Source of the DNA: Nitrospira sp. | Lineage (GTDB): Bacteria > Nitrospirota > Nitrospiria > Nitrospirales > Nitrospiraceae | Assembly (NCBI GenBank): GCA_020697375.1 | Contig: JAJFBJ010000001.1 | Location: 1-64,000, forward strand | Direction: 5' to 3' | DNA length: 64,000 nt | Shown: positions 20,139-29,826 of the stretch, in pieces | Position numbering within the stretch: the first letter of the stretch is position 1 | How the letters are laid out: each line of letters begins with the position of its first letter | Made by a program: the position numbers and the translations under genes | Notes under the pieces: model-generated | The model's input: only the letters and a program-made list of their open reading frames with translations | What the model was told of the DNA's origin: nothing | Database searches by the model: none

Positions 20139-21256
20139 TGATTGATCGTGTGCTCGACAGCCGAGGGCTTGATAGTTTCGATCTCCGCTTCATCGGCCTG
20201 ATCGCCGTCATCCTGTCGGTCGGGGTGCTGTCGATTTACAGTGTGACACATACGCAGGACACCGCATTCCCCTTCTATCTCAAACAACTCGTCTGGATCC
20301 TCTTGGGAACCGTGGCATTCTTGGTAATGTATTTATCGGACTATCATAAAATCGCGCGCCTGGCCTACCCGACATACGTAGTTATACTTGTGTTATTGGC
20401 GGTCGTGCTGATCATGGGAAAGTCAAGTCGGGGGGCGCAGCGATGGATTCCCATCGGGCCCTTCGCGTTTCAGCCTTCCGAATTTGCAAAATTGGTATTG
20501 GTTTTGGTTCTGGCGAATTATTACTCCCGGGTGCCGCGCGTGGGGTGGTTGCAACGTGTGGTCGTGCCGGGATTGATCGTCTTGCCGGGACTGTTATTGA
20601 TTCTAAAGCAACCGGATCTGGGCAGCGGGCTAAGTTTTCTGGCAGTCTACGCGGCCATGCTCCTAATGGTAGGTGTGCGGTCGAAAGCGCTCGGCATCAT
20701 ACTTCTGCTCTCTGTCATGCTCTTTCCCTTCGTGTGGGAGATGGTTTGGGCTTCGCTGCACGATTATCAACGTCAGCGTGTCATGGCGTTCGTGGATCCG
20801 GACTATGATCCGGGAGGAAAAGGCTATCACGCGCTGCAATCAAAGATTGCTATCGGTTCAGGAGAATTGTCTGGAAAGGGTCTCTATGGCGGCACGCAAA
20901 GCCAGCTGAAATTTCTCCCAGAAGGACACACCGACTTTGTGTTTGCCGTGTATGCCGAAGAATGGGGCTTTCTCGGGGTGCTGGCATTATTGGCTCTTTT
21001 TATCGCGCTGATATGGGTGTCACTGGAGATTGCCGCTCGCGCCAAGGATACGCTGGGTGCGTTGCTTGCGGCGGGCATCATCGCGATGTTGTGCTTTTGC
21101 GTGGTGGTCAATATCGGGATGACTGCCGGGATGTTTCCCATCGTCGGAATTCCGCTGCCGTTGGTCAGTTATGGAGGCAGCGCGACCATCATGACGATGG
21201 CCTCGTTGGGATTATTGTTGAACGTAAAGCGACGACGGTTGACCCTGTTCTATTAG
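20135..21256 (+). CDS. rodA: Peptidoglycan glycosyltransferase RodA
   Basis: This SEDS-family polymerase extends glycan strands from lipid II with PBP2. 373 residues with about ten transmembrane segments. Family blocks are GAQRWIPIGPFAFQPSEFAKL near residues 98-118, KQPDLGSGL near 158, and PEGHTDFVFAVYAEEWGFLG with the catalytic aspartate near residue 262, then GIPLPLVSYGGSATI near the end. The start overlaps mrdA by ATGA, so it is the last gene of the shape operon. Confidence 0.96.
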   Translation: MMIDRVLDSRGLDSFDLRFIGLIAVILSVGVLSIYSVTHTQDTAFPFYLKQLVWILLGTVAFLVMYLSDYHKIARLAYPTYVVILVLLAVVLIMGKSSRGAQRWIPIGPFAFQPSEFAKLVLVLVLANYYSRVPRVGWLQRVVVPGLIVLPGLLLILKQPDLGSGLSFLAVYAAMLLMVGVRSKALGIILLLSVMLFPFVWEMVWASLHDYQRQRVMAFVDPDYDPGGKGYHALQSKIAIGSGELSGKGLYGGTQSQLKFLPEGHTDFVFAVYAEEWGFLGVLALLALFIALIWVSLEIAARAKDTLGALLAAGIIAMLCFCVVVNIGMTAGMFPIVGIPLPLVSYGGSATIMTMASLGLLLNVKRRRLTLFY

Positions 21257-21400
21257 ACGACGCCTGGACAGGGATCGACTTGATATGAAATAACCATGTG
21301 AATCAGATTCGCGTCGGACTACCGGTAAGACGAGAAAGAACCCGGGCCATGCGCCCGCGTTCGTCTGCCTTCCGCCCGATCTGAGTATAAAGGAGTCTGT

Positions 21401-22912
21401 ATGGGTGTCGAGATAGCGATCAGTTTAGCGCGGGAAGAAACCCGCGTCGCGGTGCTTGATAACGGGGTCGTCACGGATCTCTATGGCGATCGTGCCAAGG
21501 ATCAGGATTTCGTCGGAAATATATACAAGGGGCGCGTGGCGAAGGTATTGCCGGGCATGCAGGCCGCGTTCATCGATATCGGGCTGGAAAAAGCCGCTTT
21601 TATGCACGTATCCGACCTTTCCACGGATTCAGAGACCGGTGATACGTTGGTGGAAGGAGACGACGACGACAGCAAGGATTCAGATGTCCCCAAGCCCAAA
21701 CGCCAGAACTCAAAGCCTATCGAAGAGTTACTGTCTGAGGGACAGGAAGTCATGGTACAAATCTCCAAGGGCCCGATCGGCACCAAAGGATCACGGGTCA
21801 CGACCTACGTATCGTTGCCTGGACGGTACTTGGTATTCATGCCGACTGTGGAGCACATCGGTGTGTCCCGTCGCATTCCGCGAGACGAGGAGCGGGCCCG
21901 GTTGAAGGAGATCATGAAACGGGCGCGTCGACCGGGGTTCGGCTACATCGTCCGAACAGTCAGCGAGGGAGTGAAGGAGGAGGAGCTGCGGTCTGATGTG
22001 GAATTTCTCCATGTCTTGTGGCAGGACGTCTTGACCAGGCGCGATCAGTTGCCGGCCCCCAGTCTGTTGCACAGCGATCTGAGTCTGAGTTTCCGTGTGG
22101 TGCGGGATCTGTTCGGCCGGCGGGTCGATCGGCTTTTGATCGATAACCGCGAGGAGTACAGCGCGATCAAAAATTTCGTCCAACGATTTTCTCCCGAACA
22201 AACCTCTCGCATTCATTTTTACGATAAGGAAGAAAGCCTATTCGACTATCTGGGTGTCGAGCAGGAAATTGCCCGCGCTATGAGCCGGAAAGTCTGGCTC
22301 AAGTCGGGCGGATATCTGGTGATCGACCATACTGAGGCCATGACGGTGATCGATGTCAACACCGGCCGCTTCGTGGGCAAACGCGACCAGGAAGAAACGA
22401 TACTTCGGAACAATTTGGAAGCGGCGCGGGAAATCGCTTATCAGGTGAAGCTCCGCGGCATCGGCGGCATCATCATCGTGGATTTCATCGACATGGAGAG
22501 GGAAAAGAATCGCGATAAGGTCTATCATGCATTGGTTGACGCCATGTCCTCTGACAAGGCGCGCACCAGGATTTCCAGAGTATCGGATCTCGGCCTGATC
22601 GAAATTTCCAGGGAACGGGTTCGAGAAGATCTCCTTCGGTCACTCTCAGAACCTTGTCATTATTGTGACGGGCGCGGATATACCAAGTCTCCAATGACAG
22701 TGGCCTATGAAATTTTCCGAGAAGTGCGGCGACTCGGCCATGAAATCGAGCAGCAGCGTGTGGTGGTGGGGGCTCATCCGACTGTAGCCCATCTTCTGCA
22801 TGAGCAGGAGCAACCAGGAGTGGCAGAACTCGAGCGGCGGTATGGCGCAAAGATCCTGATCACGCCCGATGAACGCTTGCATTTAGAACAGTTCGATTTG
22901 GTGGTCATGTAG
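21401..22912 (+). CDS. rng: Ribonuclease G/E family endoribonuclease
   Basis: It cleaves single-stranded AU-rich RNA in rRNA maturation and mRNA decay. The 503-residue length matches RNase G rather than RNase E, since there is no long C-terminal scaffold. An S1 domain (residues about 35-130) begins GNIYKGRVAKVLPGMQAAFIDIG and carries an acidic insert around EGDDDDSKDSD. Catalytic aspartates are in TVIDVNTGRF and IIIVDFIDME, and the Zn-link is seen in PCHYCDGRGY. The start follows AAAGGAG. It stands after rodA with its own leader of about 140 bases. Confidence 0.95.
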   Translation: MGVEIAISLAREETRVAVLDNGVVTDLYGDRAKDQDFVGNIYKGRVAKVLPGMQAAFIDIGLEKAAFMHVSDLSTDSETGDTLVEGDDDDSKDSDVPKPKRQNSKPIEELLSEGQEVMVQISKGPIGTKGSRVTTYVSLPGRYLVFMPTVEHIGVSRRIPRDEERARLKEIMKRARRPGFGYIVRTVSEGVKEEELRSDVEFLHVLWQDVLTRRDQLPAPSLLHSDLSLSFRVVRDLFGRRVDRLLIDNREEYSAIKNFVQRFSPEQTSRIHFYDKEESLFDYLGVEQEIARAMSRKVWLKSGGYLVIDHTEAMTVIDVNTGRFVGKRDQEETILRNNLEAAREIAYQVKLRGIGGIIIVDFIDMEREKNRDKVYHALVDAMSSDKARTRISRVSDLGLIEISRERVREDLLRSLSEPCHYCDGRGYTKSPMTVAYEIFREVRRLGHEIEQQRVVVGAHPTVAHLLHEQEQPGVAELERRYGAKILITPDERLHLEQFDLVVM

Positions 22913-23078
22913 GTCGGTTGTTCGCTGCTTGGTGGTGGCGCGACTGCTCGCGGCGGAGATGAATGTGGGTTTCTAGTCGTGATGGTTCAGTCCCGCGCGG
23001 GTATTTGCCGCAAAGATCGATCCTTCCGCCAGCATAACGTTGATATCCTCGCACGATGGCTGTGGATGAGCTGAAGCG

Positions 23079-24218
23079 ATGGTGAGCAAGCGTTCGCTCC
23101 GCCCCTGGTTTATGCTCCGCGCCGTTTCCGGCATAGGGGACGCCATTCTGCTCAAACTTGTGCAGTCTTTCGGTTCGCCCGAATCCGTACTGGCCGCAAG
23201 TCCAACCGAACTGGAAGAAGCTGGATGCCGACCGCTATTAATCGAGGCCATCCGGAAGGGTCCCAATTCGATTGCCATACGGCATCTCGATGAGGAAGTG
23301 ACGCAATTGGAATGTCAGCGCGTCACGGTGCTGACTTATCATGACGAGCAGTATCCCACTCTGCTCCGAATGATTCCGGATCCTCCGCCCCTATTGTATG
23401 TCAGGGGCACGTTATTGGAGACTGATCGTCACGCTGTGGCTGTGGTTGGGACAAGGAAGGTCAGCGCAGCCGGGCGGATTTTGGCTGAGGAACTGGCCCG
23501 TGAATTGGCGCGGATGGGATTCACAATTGTCAGCGGCTTGGCTCGCGGGGTCGATGCCGCAGCGCATCGTGGTGCCCTTGCTGGACAAGGGCGGACGCTC
23601 GCGGTAATGGGATGCGGACTGGATCGCACCTATCCGGCGGACCATCGGCAGCTTCGAGAGGCTATTGAGCGGCAGGGAGCGGTGTTGTCCGAACTCTCGC
23701 TGGGCTCTGCGCCACACAGTCATCATTTTCCTCGGCGTAACCGGATCATCAGTGGCCTGGCGTTGGGAGTCGTTGTGACCGAAGCGACCATGGAGAGCGG
23801 CTCTCTGATTACTGCGCGACTGGCGGCTGAACAGGGTCGAGAGGTGTTTGCGGTACCAGGATTTGTGAATGCCGAGAATAGTCGGGGGCCGAACAGTTTG
23901 ATCAAGGATGGTGCCAGATTGGTGGAATCTGCACAGGATGTGCTTGATGAATTATTGCCCCAGCTCGATGCGGCGTTCAACCGGCGCCTGGATGCAAAGT
24001 CTGTATCAGATCGACAAGCGAGCGTTCATTTGGGAAACGAAGAGGTGCTGGTGTATGATGCCCTTACTGCGGTGCCCCAGCCGGTGGATGACATCATTCG
24101 ACGTAGCGGCCTAGCCGCATCTCAGGTGGCGGCTATTTTACTCGCTTTGGAATTGAAGAATTGTGTACGTCAGATGCCGGGGAATGAGTATGTGCGCCTG
24201 ACGCGAGGGGCGTATTGA
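23079..24218 (+). CDS. dprA: DNA-processing protein DprA
   Basis: It loads RecA on incoming single-stranded DNA during transformation and is widespread also in non-competent bacteria. 379 residues: an N-terminal helix-hairpin-helix/SAM-like part (about 1-75), a Rossmann-like DNA-binding core with VAVVGTRKVSAAGRILAEEL and VSGLARGVDAAAHRGAL, the FPRRNRIISGLALGVVVTEA block, and a C-terminal winged-helix DprA_WH domain after residue about 310. Together with comF in this window it hints at retained competence-type functions, which is inference. Confidence 0.94.
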   Translation: MVSKRSLRPWFMLRAVSGIGDAILLKLVQSFGSPESVLAASPTELEEAGCRPLLIEAIRKGPNSIAIRHLDEEVTQLECQRVTVLTYHDEQYPTLLRMIPDPPPLLYVRGTLLETDRHAVAVVGTRKVSAAGRILAEELARELARMGFTIVSGLARGVDAAAHRGALAGQGRTLAVMGCGLDRTYPADHRQLREAIERQGAVLSELSLGSAPHSHHFPRRNRIISGLALGVVVTEATMESGSLITARLAAEQGREVFAVPGFVNAENSRGPNSLIKDGARLVESAQDVLDELLPQLDAAFNRRLDAKSVSDRQASVHLGNEEVLVYDALTAVPQPVDDIIRRSGLAASQVAAILLALELKNCVRQMPGNEYVRLTRGAY

Positions 24219-24300
24219 GATGTCGGGCCAGACCGAATTTCAATATTTGTTATAGTGAGTATGGTAGTCTTGTGGCAGACAATCATAGGTATGAAATCGC

Positions 24301-26637
24301 ATGGCTAAATCTTTGATTATTGTCGAGTCACCGACTAAGGCGCGAACGATCACCAAGTATCTGGGCCGCGGCTATTCCGTCGTCGCATCGGTCGGTCATG
24401 TCAAAGACCTGCCTACCAGCAAGTTGGGCGTCGATCTTGACCACGACTTCGAACCACATTACGTCACGATCAAAGGGAAATCCAAAGTCCTTGCGGACAT
24501 CAAAAAAAGAGCTCAGGAAGTCGATAAAATATTCTTAGCGCCGGACCCTGACCGCGAAGGCGAGGCGATCGCCTGGCATATCGCACAGGAACTGAACGGC
24601 AAGGGGAAAAAGAAAGACAGCAGGATCTTTCGCGTTCTCTTTAACGAAATCACAGAATCGGCAATCAAGCGCGCGCTACAGTCGCCGGGCGAAATCGATA
24701 TGAAGCTCGTGCAAGCTCAGCAGGCTAGACGAATCCTCGATCGTATCGTGGGCTACCAGGGGAGCCAACTGTTGTGGAAAAAGGTACGGCGCGGTCTCAG
24801 CATGGGCCGCGTCCAATCCGTCGCCGTGCGGTTGATTTGCGATCGGGAAAAAGAACGGGACGTATTCCGTACGGAAGAATACTGGTCTATCGAGGCGCTA
24901 CTGGCAGGAGACAACCCGCCGGCTTTTGAATCCCGATTGCATTCCATCAATGGACAGGATGCCGAGATTGGAACCGGCGAACAGGCACAGCATATTCTCA
25001 GCGCAGTTCAAGGCAAGCCTTTCATGGTTCAATCGATCGAGCGTAAGGAGAAGAAGCGGAATCCTGTCGCGCCGTTCATCACCAGCCGGCTTCAACAGGA
25101 AGCCGCCCGGAAACTGCATTTTACACCGAAGAAGACCATGACTCTCGCCCAGCAGCTATATGAAGGGATCGAAATAGGCGCGGAAGGTGCAACCGGCCTT
25201 ATTACATACATGAGGACTGACTCTCCTCGCATTTCACAGGAGGCGATGGAGGAAGCCAGGAGTCTGATTCGAGAGCGGTTTGGGGATGAGTATCTGCCCT
25301 TTACGCCTAACGTGTACAAGACGCAAAAGGCCGCACAAGAAGCGCATGAAGCCATTCGTCCGACATCAGCGCGGCGGGATCCCGAATCCGTTCGGCAATA
25401 TCTCGAACCGGATCAGTATCAATTGTATAAGCTGATCTGGAATCGATTCATCGCCTCGCAAATGGTACCGGCGATTCTGGATGTGACACGCGTGGATTCG
25501 ACCGCAGTGGGAACGAACGATCGCTTTGTGTTTCGTGCGACCGGAACGGTGGTTAAGTTCGCTGGTCATACGGCTGTATACCTAGAAGGAACCGACAAAG
25601 AAATCGGTGCGCAGAAGTCGAGGAGTGACCAGGAGTCTGATGATGCATCGGACCGCCATCTTCCCGCGCTCAATGAAGGAGAACCCCTGCGTCTCATGCC
25701 TCAGGACGGTCAGACGATTCCGGGTTTCACATCAAAACAACATTTCACCCAGCCGCCTCCACGGTATAATGAAGCATTATTAATTCGAGAGTTGGAAGAA
25801 AAAGGCATTGGTCGTCCTTCCACTTACGCGTCGATTATTTCTACCATTCAAGACCGTAAGTACGTTGAGAAGATCGAAGGGCGATTTCTTCCGACCGAGA
25901 CAGGGCGGACGGTCAATGATTTCCTGCTGAAGGGATTTCCGGATCTTCTCGATACAGAATTTACTTCCCATATGGAAGAGCAGTTGGATGAGGTGGAAGA
26001 AGGGACCAAACCCTGGGTGGCGGCGGTCCGGGAATTCTATGCGCCGTTTACGAAGGAAATGGAATTGGCTCAAAGTATTCCCGGTCCGAAGGACGTCGTC
26101 GAGCCACCCACGAACCTTCCCTGTGAAAAATGTGGTCGCATGCTGGAGATTAAATGGGGTCGCAATGGAAAGTTCCTGGCCTGTCCTGGGTATAAGGACG
26201 TTCCTCCTTGCAAGAATACGCAAAACTTCGAAAAACTGCCGGATGGAACGTTTAAGATTGTTCCGAAATTGGAAGAGACGACAGACGAAAAGTGTGAGAA
26301 ATGCTCAAGCCCGATGGTGGTAAAGACCGGACGGTTCGGAAAGTTTTTGGCTTGTTCCGCTTACCCGGAGTGCAAGACCACCAAGGCAATCGCGTTGGGG
26401 GTCAAGTGTCCGCAGCCTGAGTGCGGTGGTGATCTGGTCCAGAAGCGCACTAAAAAGGGGCGCAACTTTTACTCCTGCAGTCGTTATCCTCAATGTGAAT
26501 ATGCTCTATGGGACCGACCGATCGACAAACCCTGCCCTACATGTCAGGCGCCTTTTTTGATTGAGAAAATCAGCAAGCAGACTGGGCGCACGGTGCAATG
26601 TCGAAACGATGAATGCGGCTATCGAGAAGCCGGCTGA
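24301..26637 (+). CDS. topA: DNA topoisomerase I
   Basis: This type IA enzyme relaxes negative supercoils. 778 residues. The Toprim domain begins LIIVESPTKARTITKYLG with acidic residues in DPDREGEA near 81-88. The active-site tyrosine is in GLITYMRTDSPRIS near residue 304. At the C-terminus there are four cysteine-rich zinc ribbons: CEKCGRM...C...C, CEKCSSP...C...C, CPQPECGG...C...C and CPTCQAP...C..C. ATG 24301 follows a weak leader. Its start lies 80 bases after dprA, in the common dprA-topA order. Confidence 0.97.
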   Translation: MAKSLIIVESPTKARTITKYLGRGYSVVASVGHVKDLPTSKLGVDLDHDFEPHYVTIKGKSKVLADIKKRAQEVDKIFLAPDPDREGEAIAWHIAQELNGKGKKKDSRIFRVLFNEITESAIKRALQSPGEIDMKLVQAQQARRILDRIVGYQGSQLLWKKVRRGLSMGRVQSVAVRLICDREKERDVFRTEEYWSIEALLAGDNPPAFESRLHSINGQDAEIGTGEQAQHILSAVQGKPFMVQSIERKEKKRNPVAPFITSRLQQEAARKLHFTPKKTMTLAQQLYEGIEIGAEGATGLITYMRTDSPRISQEAMEEARSLIRERFGDEYLPFTPNVYKTQKAAQEAHEAIRPTSARRDPESVRQYLEPDQYQLYKLIWNRFIASQMVPAILDVTRVDSTAVGTNDRFVFRATGTVVKFAGHTAVYLEGTDKEIGAQKSRSDQESDDASDRHLPALNEGEPLRLMPQDGQTIPGFTSKQHFTQPPPRYNEALLIRELEEKGIGRPSTYASIISTIQDRKYVEKIEGRFLPTETGRTVNDFLLKGFPDLLDTEFTSHMEEQLDEVEEGTKPWVAAVREFYAPFTKEMELAQSIPGPKDVVEPPTNLPCEKCGRMLEIKWGRNGKFLACPGYKDVPPCKNTQNFEKLPDGTFKIVPKLEETTDEKCEKCSSPMVVKTGRFGKFLACSAYPECKTTKAIALGVKCPQPECGGDLVQKRTKKGRNFYSCSRYPQCEYALWDRPIDKPCPTCQAPFLIEKISKQTGRTVQCRNDECGYREAG

Positions 26638-26762
26638 CACCATCCTCGCAATCGCAGATTCTTCCTCGTCGTTATACGTTCTGTCAACCATACTTCATCG
26701 CCTTCTGTCGGCCCGAGACAACGATCAGCTTCGATGTGCGCTTTCATCAGGGCGGAATTACG

Positions 26763-26778
26763 TTGTCATAAATGACAA
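26763..26778. promoter_or_regulatory. Perfect inverted repeat upstream of the bacterioferritin genes, possible operator
   Basis: TTGTCAT (26763-26769) and ATGACAA (26772-26778) form a perfect 7-2-7 palindrome about 58 bases upstream of the bfr -35 box. Its AT-rich 7-mer half-sites are of the size used by Fur/PerR-type repressors, but the sequence is not a consensus Fur box. A regulatory role is inference. Confidence 0.4.
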
Positions 26779-26835
26779 TGAGATCCGTTTTCAGCGAAGT
26801 TGAGAATAGTAGTCAAAAGTACGTAAAATTTTGCC

Positions 26836-26864
26836 TTGACAATAACCGGATATCTTCGTACACA
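26836..26864 (+). promoter_or_regulatory. Candidate promoter of the bacterioferritin pair
   Basis: TTGACA (26836-26841) and TACACA (26859-26864) are 17 bases apart. The same -35, spacing and -10 occur upstream of the lipoprotein gene at 54083-54111. The ribosome site AAGGAGG of the first gene is about 85 bases further down. Confidence 0.6.
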
Positions 26865-26964
26865 TAGATCATGCAGTGAATCGGCGTGCGTGGACCGATT
26901 AGGCCGGCAAAGCTATAGAAAAAGATGCAGAACGGGATAACTGTCCGGGCGGAAGGAGGATGCG

Positions 26965-27441
26965 ATGAAGGCCAAGCAGGGTGTGATTGAGATTCTCAAT
27001 AAGATTCTCACGGCGGATTTGACCGCCATCAATCAATATTTCGTGCATGCAAAAATGTGCTCGAATTGGGGATATGATCGATTGCATCATCATATCAGGC
27101 AACGTTCATTCGACGAGATGAAGGATGCCGAGGAATTAATCGAACATATTCTGTATTTGGAAGGCGTGCCTAATCTGCAGCGTATGAACACAGTGCATGT
27201 GGGTGAAACGGTCCCCGAACAATTGAAAGCGGACCTGAAAGCCGAGCAGGAAATGCTGAACCTGCTCAGTGAGGGCGTCGTGCACTGTACAAAAGTCGGT
27301 GACTTCACGACGCGCCATATGTTTGAAGATATGGTCAAAGACGTGGATCAACACATCGATTGGATTGAAACTCAGACAGAGACTATTAAACAAGTTGGAT
27401 TGGAGAACTATTTGGCTGAGCAAATCAAAAAAGACAGTTAG
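26965..27441 (+). CDS. bfr: Bacterioferritin subunit with altered ferroxidase centre (heme-binding type)
   Basis: A 158-residue four-helix ferritin-like subunit, colinear with E. coli Bfr (158 residues) without gaps by eye. The heme-ligand Met52 is kept (DEMKDAE), as are Glu51, Glu94 and His130 (HIDW). Three ferroxidase ligands differ: Glu18 is Asp, His54 is Asp and Glu127 is Val. It therefore looks like a heme-carrying, poorly oxidising subunit that would co-assemble with the second Bfr encoded 45 bases downstream, as in two-gene bacterioferritins. ATG follows GGAAGGAGGATGCG. Iron-responsive control is likely given the nearby palindrome and fur, but is not shown. Confidence 0.9.
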   Translation: MKAKQGVIEILNKILTADLTAINQYFVHAKMCSNWGYDRLHHHIRQRSFDEMKDAEELIEHILYLEGVPNLQRMNTVHVGETVPEQLKADLKAEQEMLNLLSEGVVHCTKVGDFTTRHMFEDMVKDVDQHIDWIETQTETIKQVGLENYLAEQIKKDS

Positions 27442-27486
27442 TCCGATTCTGTTCCATTTCAGGGAACGATTGACCACGGAGATGCG

Positions 27487-27957
27487 ATGAAAGCCAAAGA
27501 AGGGGTACTCGACTACCTTGAGAAAGTCCTCACCGCTGAATTGACGGCGGTTCACCAGTATTTGTTGCATGCGGCGATGTGTAAGAGCTGGGGATATCAG
27601 CGTCTGCACGAACATTTCCGCCATTTGGCTGACGAAGAGGTGCGACATTCCTCCGACTTGATCGATCATGTACTCTATTTAGATGGCGCGCCTCATGTTG
27701 AGCGCGTGGACACGATTGCCGGAGGCCAGTCGGTAGCGGAGTTATTGGAGGCGGATCTTCGTTTTGAACTGGAGGATGCGGAGTTGTTGCGCGAAGCAAT
27801 AGCCCATTGTTCAAAGGCGAGTGATTTTACCACACGGCATCTGCTGGAACACATGATCATTGATACCGAGGAACATATCGACTGGTTCGAGACGCAGTTA
27901 CGTGTCATCAAGCAAGTCGGTTTGGCACTGTACCTGGCGGAACACATTCAAAATTGA
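27487..27957 (+). CDS. bfr: Bacterioferritin subunit, ferroxidase type lacking the heme methionine
   Basis: A 156-residue paralogue of the preceding subunit. Aligned to E. coli Bfr by eye it keeps Glu18, Glu51, His54, Glu94 and His130, but Met52 is Val, so it should not bind heme. The position of Glu127 is Thr (IDTEEHIDW), with Glu at 128 and 129. It is thus the likely iron-oxidising half of a hetero-oligomer. The ribosome site is weak (ACGGAGATGCG). The two genes appear co-transcribed, and the complementary ligand losses argue for one mixed 24-mer. Confidence 0.9.
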   Translation: MKAKEGVLDYLEKVLTAELTAVHQYLLHAAMCKSWGYQRLHEHFRHLADEEVRHSSDLIDHVLYLDGAPHVERVDTIAGGQSVAELLEADLRFELEDAELLREAIAHCSKASDFTTRHLLEHMIIDTEEHIDWFETQLRVIKQVGLALYLAEHIQN

Positions 27958-28520
27958 AAAAGTGTAACCGGCTCTCCACCAGCAGTAACGCGCGCTTGAT
28001 GCCAGCGCTCATTGAGCGCAACGACATGGTGCCGTCGCTGATATTGATAATGTCCTTGTTGATCCGAATAGGATTGGAAACGGTCTTGCCGCCGTATTGA
28101 AAGTTGAATCGATTTTCCCCCTGCCTCGCTCCCCCTTGGCGTCACGGAAGGCCAGCAACTCGGCATCAGCGCAGAACGCCGATCATATATAGGTCATAGG
28201 CTTATATCTTCCGATCGTGTGGTGCAGCATGGCATAGACGTTCACTTTATCGCCTGTTTGCCGATATACAGTTCAAACGTCTCTTTGGGGAATTTCCAGC
28301 CGATGCGTTGTTTCGACGAGGCTTTCGTGTCCTGCGTCAAACTGGATCATCTCTTTTGCGAATCTTGGGATTTCGGGAGGGCATCTTGATGGCCTCGTCT
28401 TCCGCCATGAATTCCTCATACTTGAAGTCGTGAAAGCGAGATCGGCGAGGCCTGCCGAAGCGTTTTCAGGGCCTGACCGAGGTCGTGTGGCCGGGACGGT
28501 TTGCGATAACGACTGACGAC
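27958..28520 (-). pseudogene. Remnants of an unidentified minus-strand gene
   Basis: No intact gene is present, but the minus strand holds several protein-like pieces in different frames with stops between them. Read from right to left these include FKYEEFMAEDEAIKMPSR, SSKQRIGWKFPKETFELYIG, VNVYAMLHHTIGRYKPMTY and YGGKTVSNPIRINKDIINIS. The order and spacing suggest a single frameshifted coding sequence. I do not recognise the family. The region borders further decayed iron-uptake genes. Confidence 0.4.
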
Positions 28521-29013
28521 ATCTGACCGCCTTCCTCGATTACAATCGTACTACCACTCTTCCCTCCACATGGTTCAACCGTGCCACTTGGGACAGGAAT
28601 CAGAGCAATCTTTTCAAGAGCCTCCTGGGCTCCTGCCTGTGGGTCGCAGAAGGTGGTTCAACAGGACGATGGCAGGTCGTTACCATTGTCGGAGCCGATA
28701 CTGAAGCGATCTGAGGTGCCGCGAGGGATTGCGCATGGACTGTTGCCCTCAAGGGAGTGCTGTGGCTCAACAGATCGTGAGACCTTCGGTGAAGCGAGCG
28801 GCGTATTGGAAAGCCCTGACGGCGCCGGTACAGGATCGTGAGAGGCATGACTGTCACATCCCAATGAAATAAATCTGACGGGGACGCCATTCCGATGTTG
28901 GTGATGAATAATTCCGCGGCGCATAGAGCGCTTCCGTGCAGGCGTTAACGAAGATGATCATGCGCTCGAATGCTGGCGGACAGATTCACCGTGCATGCCG
29001 GTATGAGTGACCG
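28521..29013. other. Region without a supportable gene, downstream of exbD
   Basis: Several short open frames exist on both strands, but none has a ribosome site, domain pattern or clear start. It is where a tonB gene would be expected after exbB-exbD; a Pro/Ser-rich minus-strand stretch near 28610-28700 could be a remnant, but this is not demonstrable. Confidence 0.4.
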
Positions 29014-29388
29014 TCACAGTCGTACGACCTCCAAACTGACAGATTCGAATCCCAATCCTCGTATCTCATCGACGACCGAAACGAAGCGCTCCAATAGAGT
29101 AACTTTATCGGCACGGACGACCACCAGCGATTCGCGCGGATGCGCCGCAAGCACGTTTGTAAGCCCGTCGGCTGGAACGGGTCGGTCGTTCAAAAAGAGG
29201 TCACCATTCGCCGTCAGCGTGACCACTATCGGCACGTCTTTGTGATCCCCGGCTTCCTTGGCTTTTGCCAGATTTACAGGAATTTGACCGGTACTAATGA
29301 AGGTCGCGGTGGTCAGGACGATGACGAGCAACACCAACATCACATCCACCAGAGGAATGACATTGATCTGATTGACTTCACGTTCCAT
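29014..29388 (-). CDS. exbD: ExbD/TolR-family biopolymer transport protein
   Basis: A 124-residue protein with a short cytosolic N-terminus, one transmembrane helix (residues about 11-31, VIPLVDVMLVLLVIVLTTATF) carrying the conserved proton-path aspartate Asp15, and a periplasmic domain ending in GFESVSLEVVRL. It forms with ExbB the proton-driven motor that energises TonB-dependent outer-membrane import. Its start overlaps exbB by 11 bases. No intact tonB follows. Confidence 0.9.
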   Translation of the reverse strand: MEREVNQINVIPLVDVMLVLLVIVLTTATFISTGQIPVNLAKAKEAGDHKDVPIVVTLTANGDLFLNDRPVPADGLTNVLAAHPRESLVVVRADKVTLLERFVSVVDEIRGLGFESVSLEVVRL

Positions 29389-29803
29389 GTTGGGTCCTGT
29401 ACGTGGTCAGGAGTTCCACGACGCGACGGCGTAAGATATTGTTCATGACGACACAAGGAATGGCGACAAGCAGACCCACGGCGGTCGCCTTCAGCGCCAG
29501 ACTCAGGCCGATCATAATGGTATTGACGGCCATCGTGCCGGACGTTCCCATTGTGTGAAAGGTCATCATGATCCCGAGGACGGTGCCCAGCAATCCGATA
29601 TAGGGCGCATTGGCTGCGACCGTACCAATGATGACCAGTCGTTTAGTCAATGCTATTTCAAATGCTTGAATGTTGGTAAATTGGGACAGGTCTACGCGCC
29701 GGTAGTACAGCCACCGCTCGACTGCGACCGCCACCGACCAAATACTCAAGGCAATCAATAGGCCGATGATTCCATATTCAACCGCATTTTTCAGCACGTC
29801 CAT
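29378..29803 (-). CDS. exbB: ExbB/TolQ/MotA-family proton channel protein, short form
   Basis: About 141 residues, shorter than classical ExbB (around 240) but similar to compact ExbB forms. Three hydrophobic segments are seen: GIIGLLIALSIWSVAVAVE, APYIGLLGTVLGIMMTFHTM, and IMIGLSLALKATAVGLLVAI, the last two holding the typical GLLGTV and LKATAVGL motifs. ATG 29803 is chosen because GGAGG lies 7 bases upstream; a frame extension to 29824 is unlikely. It partners exbD. It sits 23 bases after the end of a broken Fe(III) ABC ATPase. Confidence 0.88.
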   Translation of the reverse strand: MDVLKNAVEYGIIGLLIALSIWSVAVAVERWLYYRRVDLSQFTNIQAFEIALTKRLVIIGTVAANAPYIGLLGTVLGIMMTFHTMGTSGTMAVNTIMIGLSLALKATAVGLLVAIPCVVMNNILRRRVVELLTTYRTQHGT

Positions 29804-29826
29804 CGTCGATCCTCCACCTCTCAATG

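Noticed and set aside
28581..28924. Possible tonB gene after exbD
   Set aside because: A Pro/Ser-containing minus-strand frame is present, but there is no membrane anchor or C-terminal TonB pattern, so it is not called.
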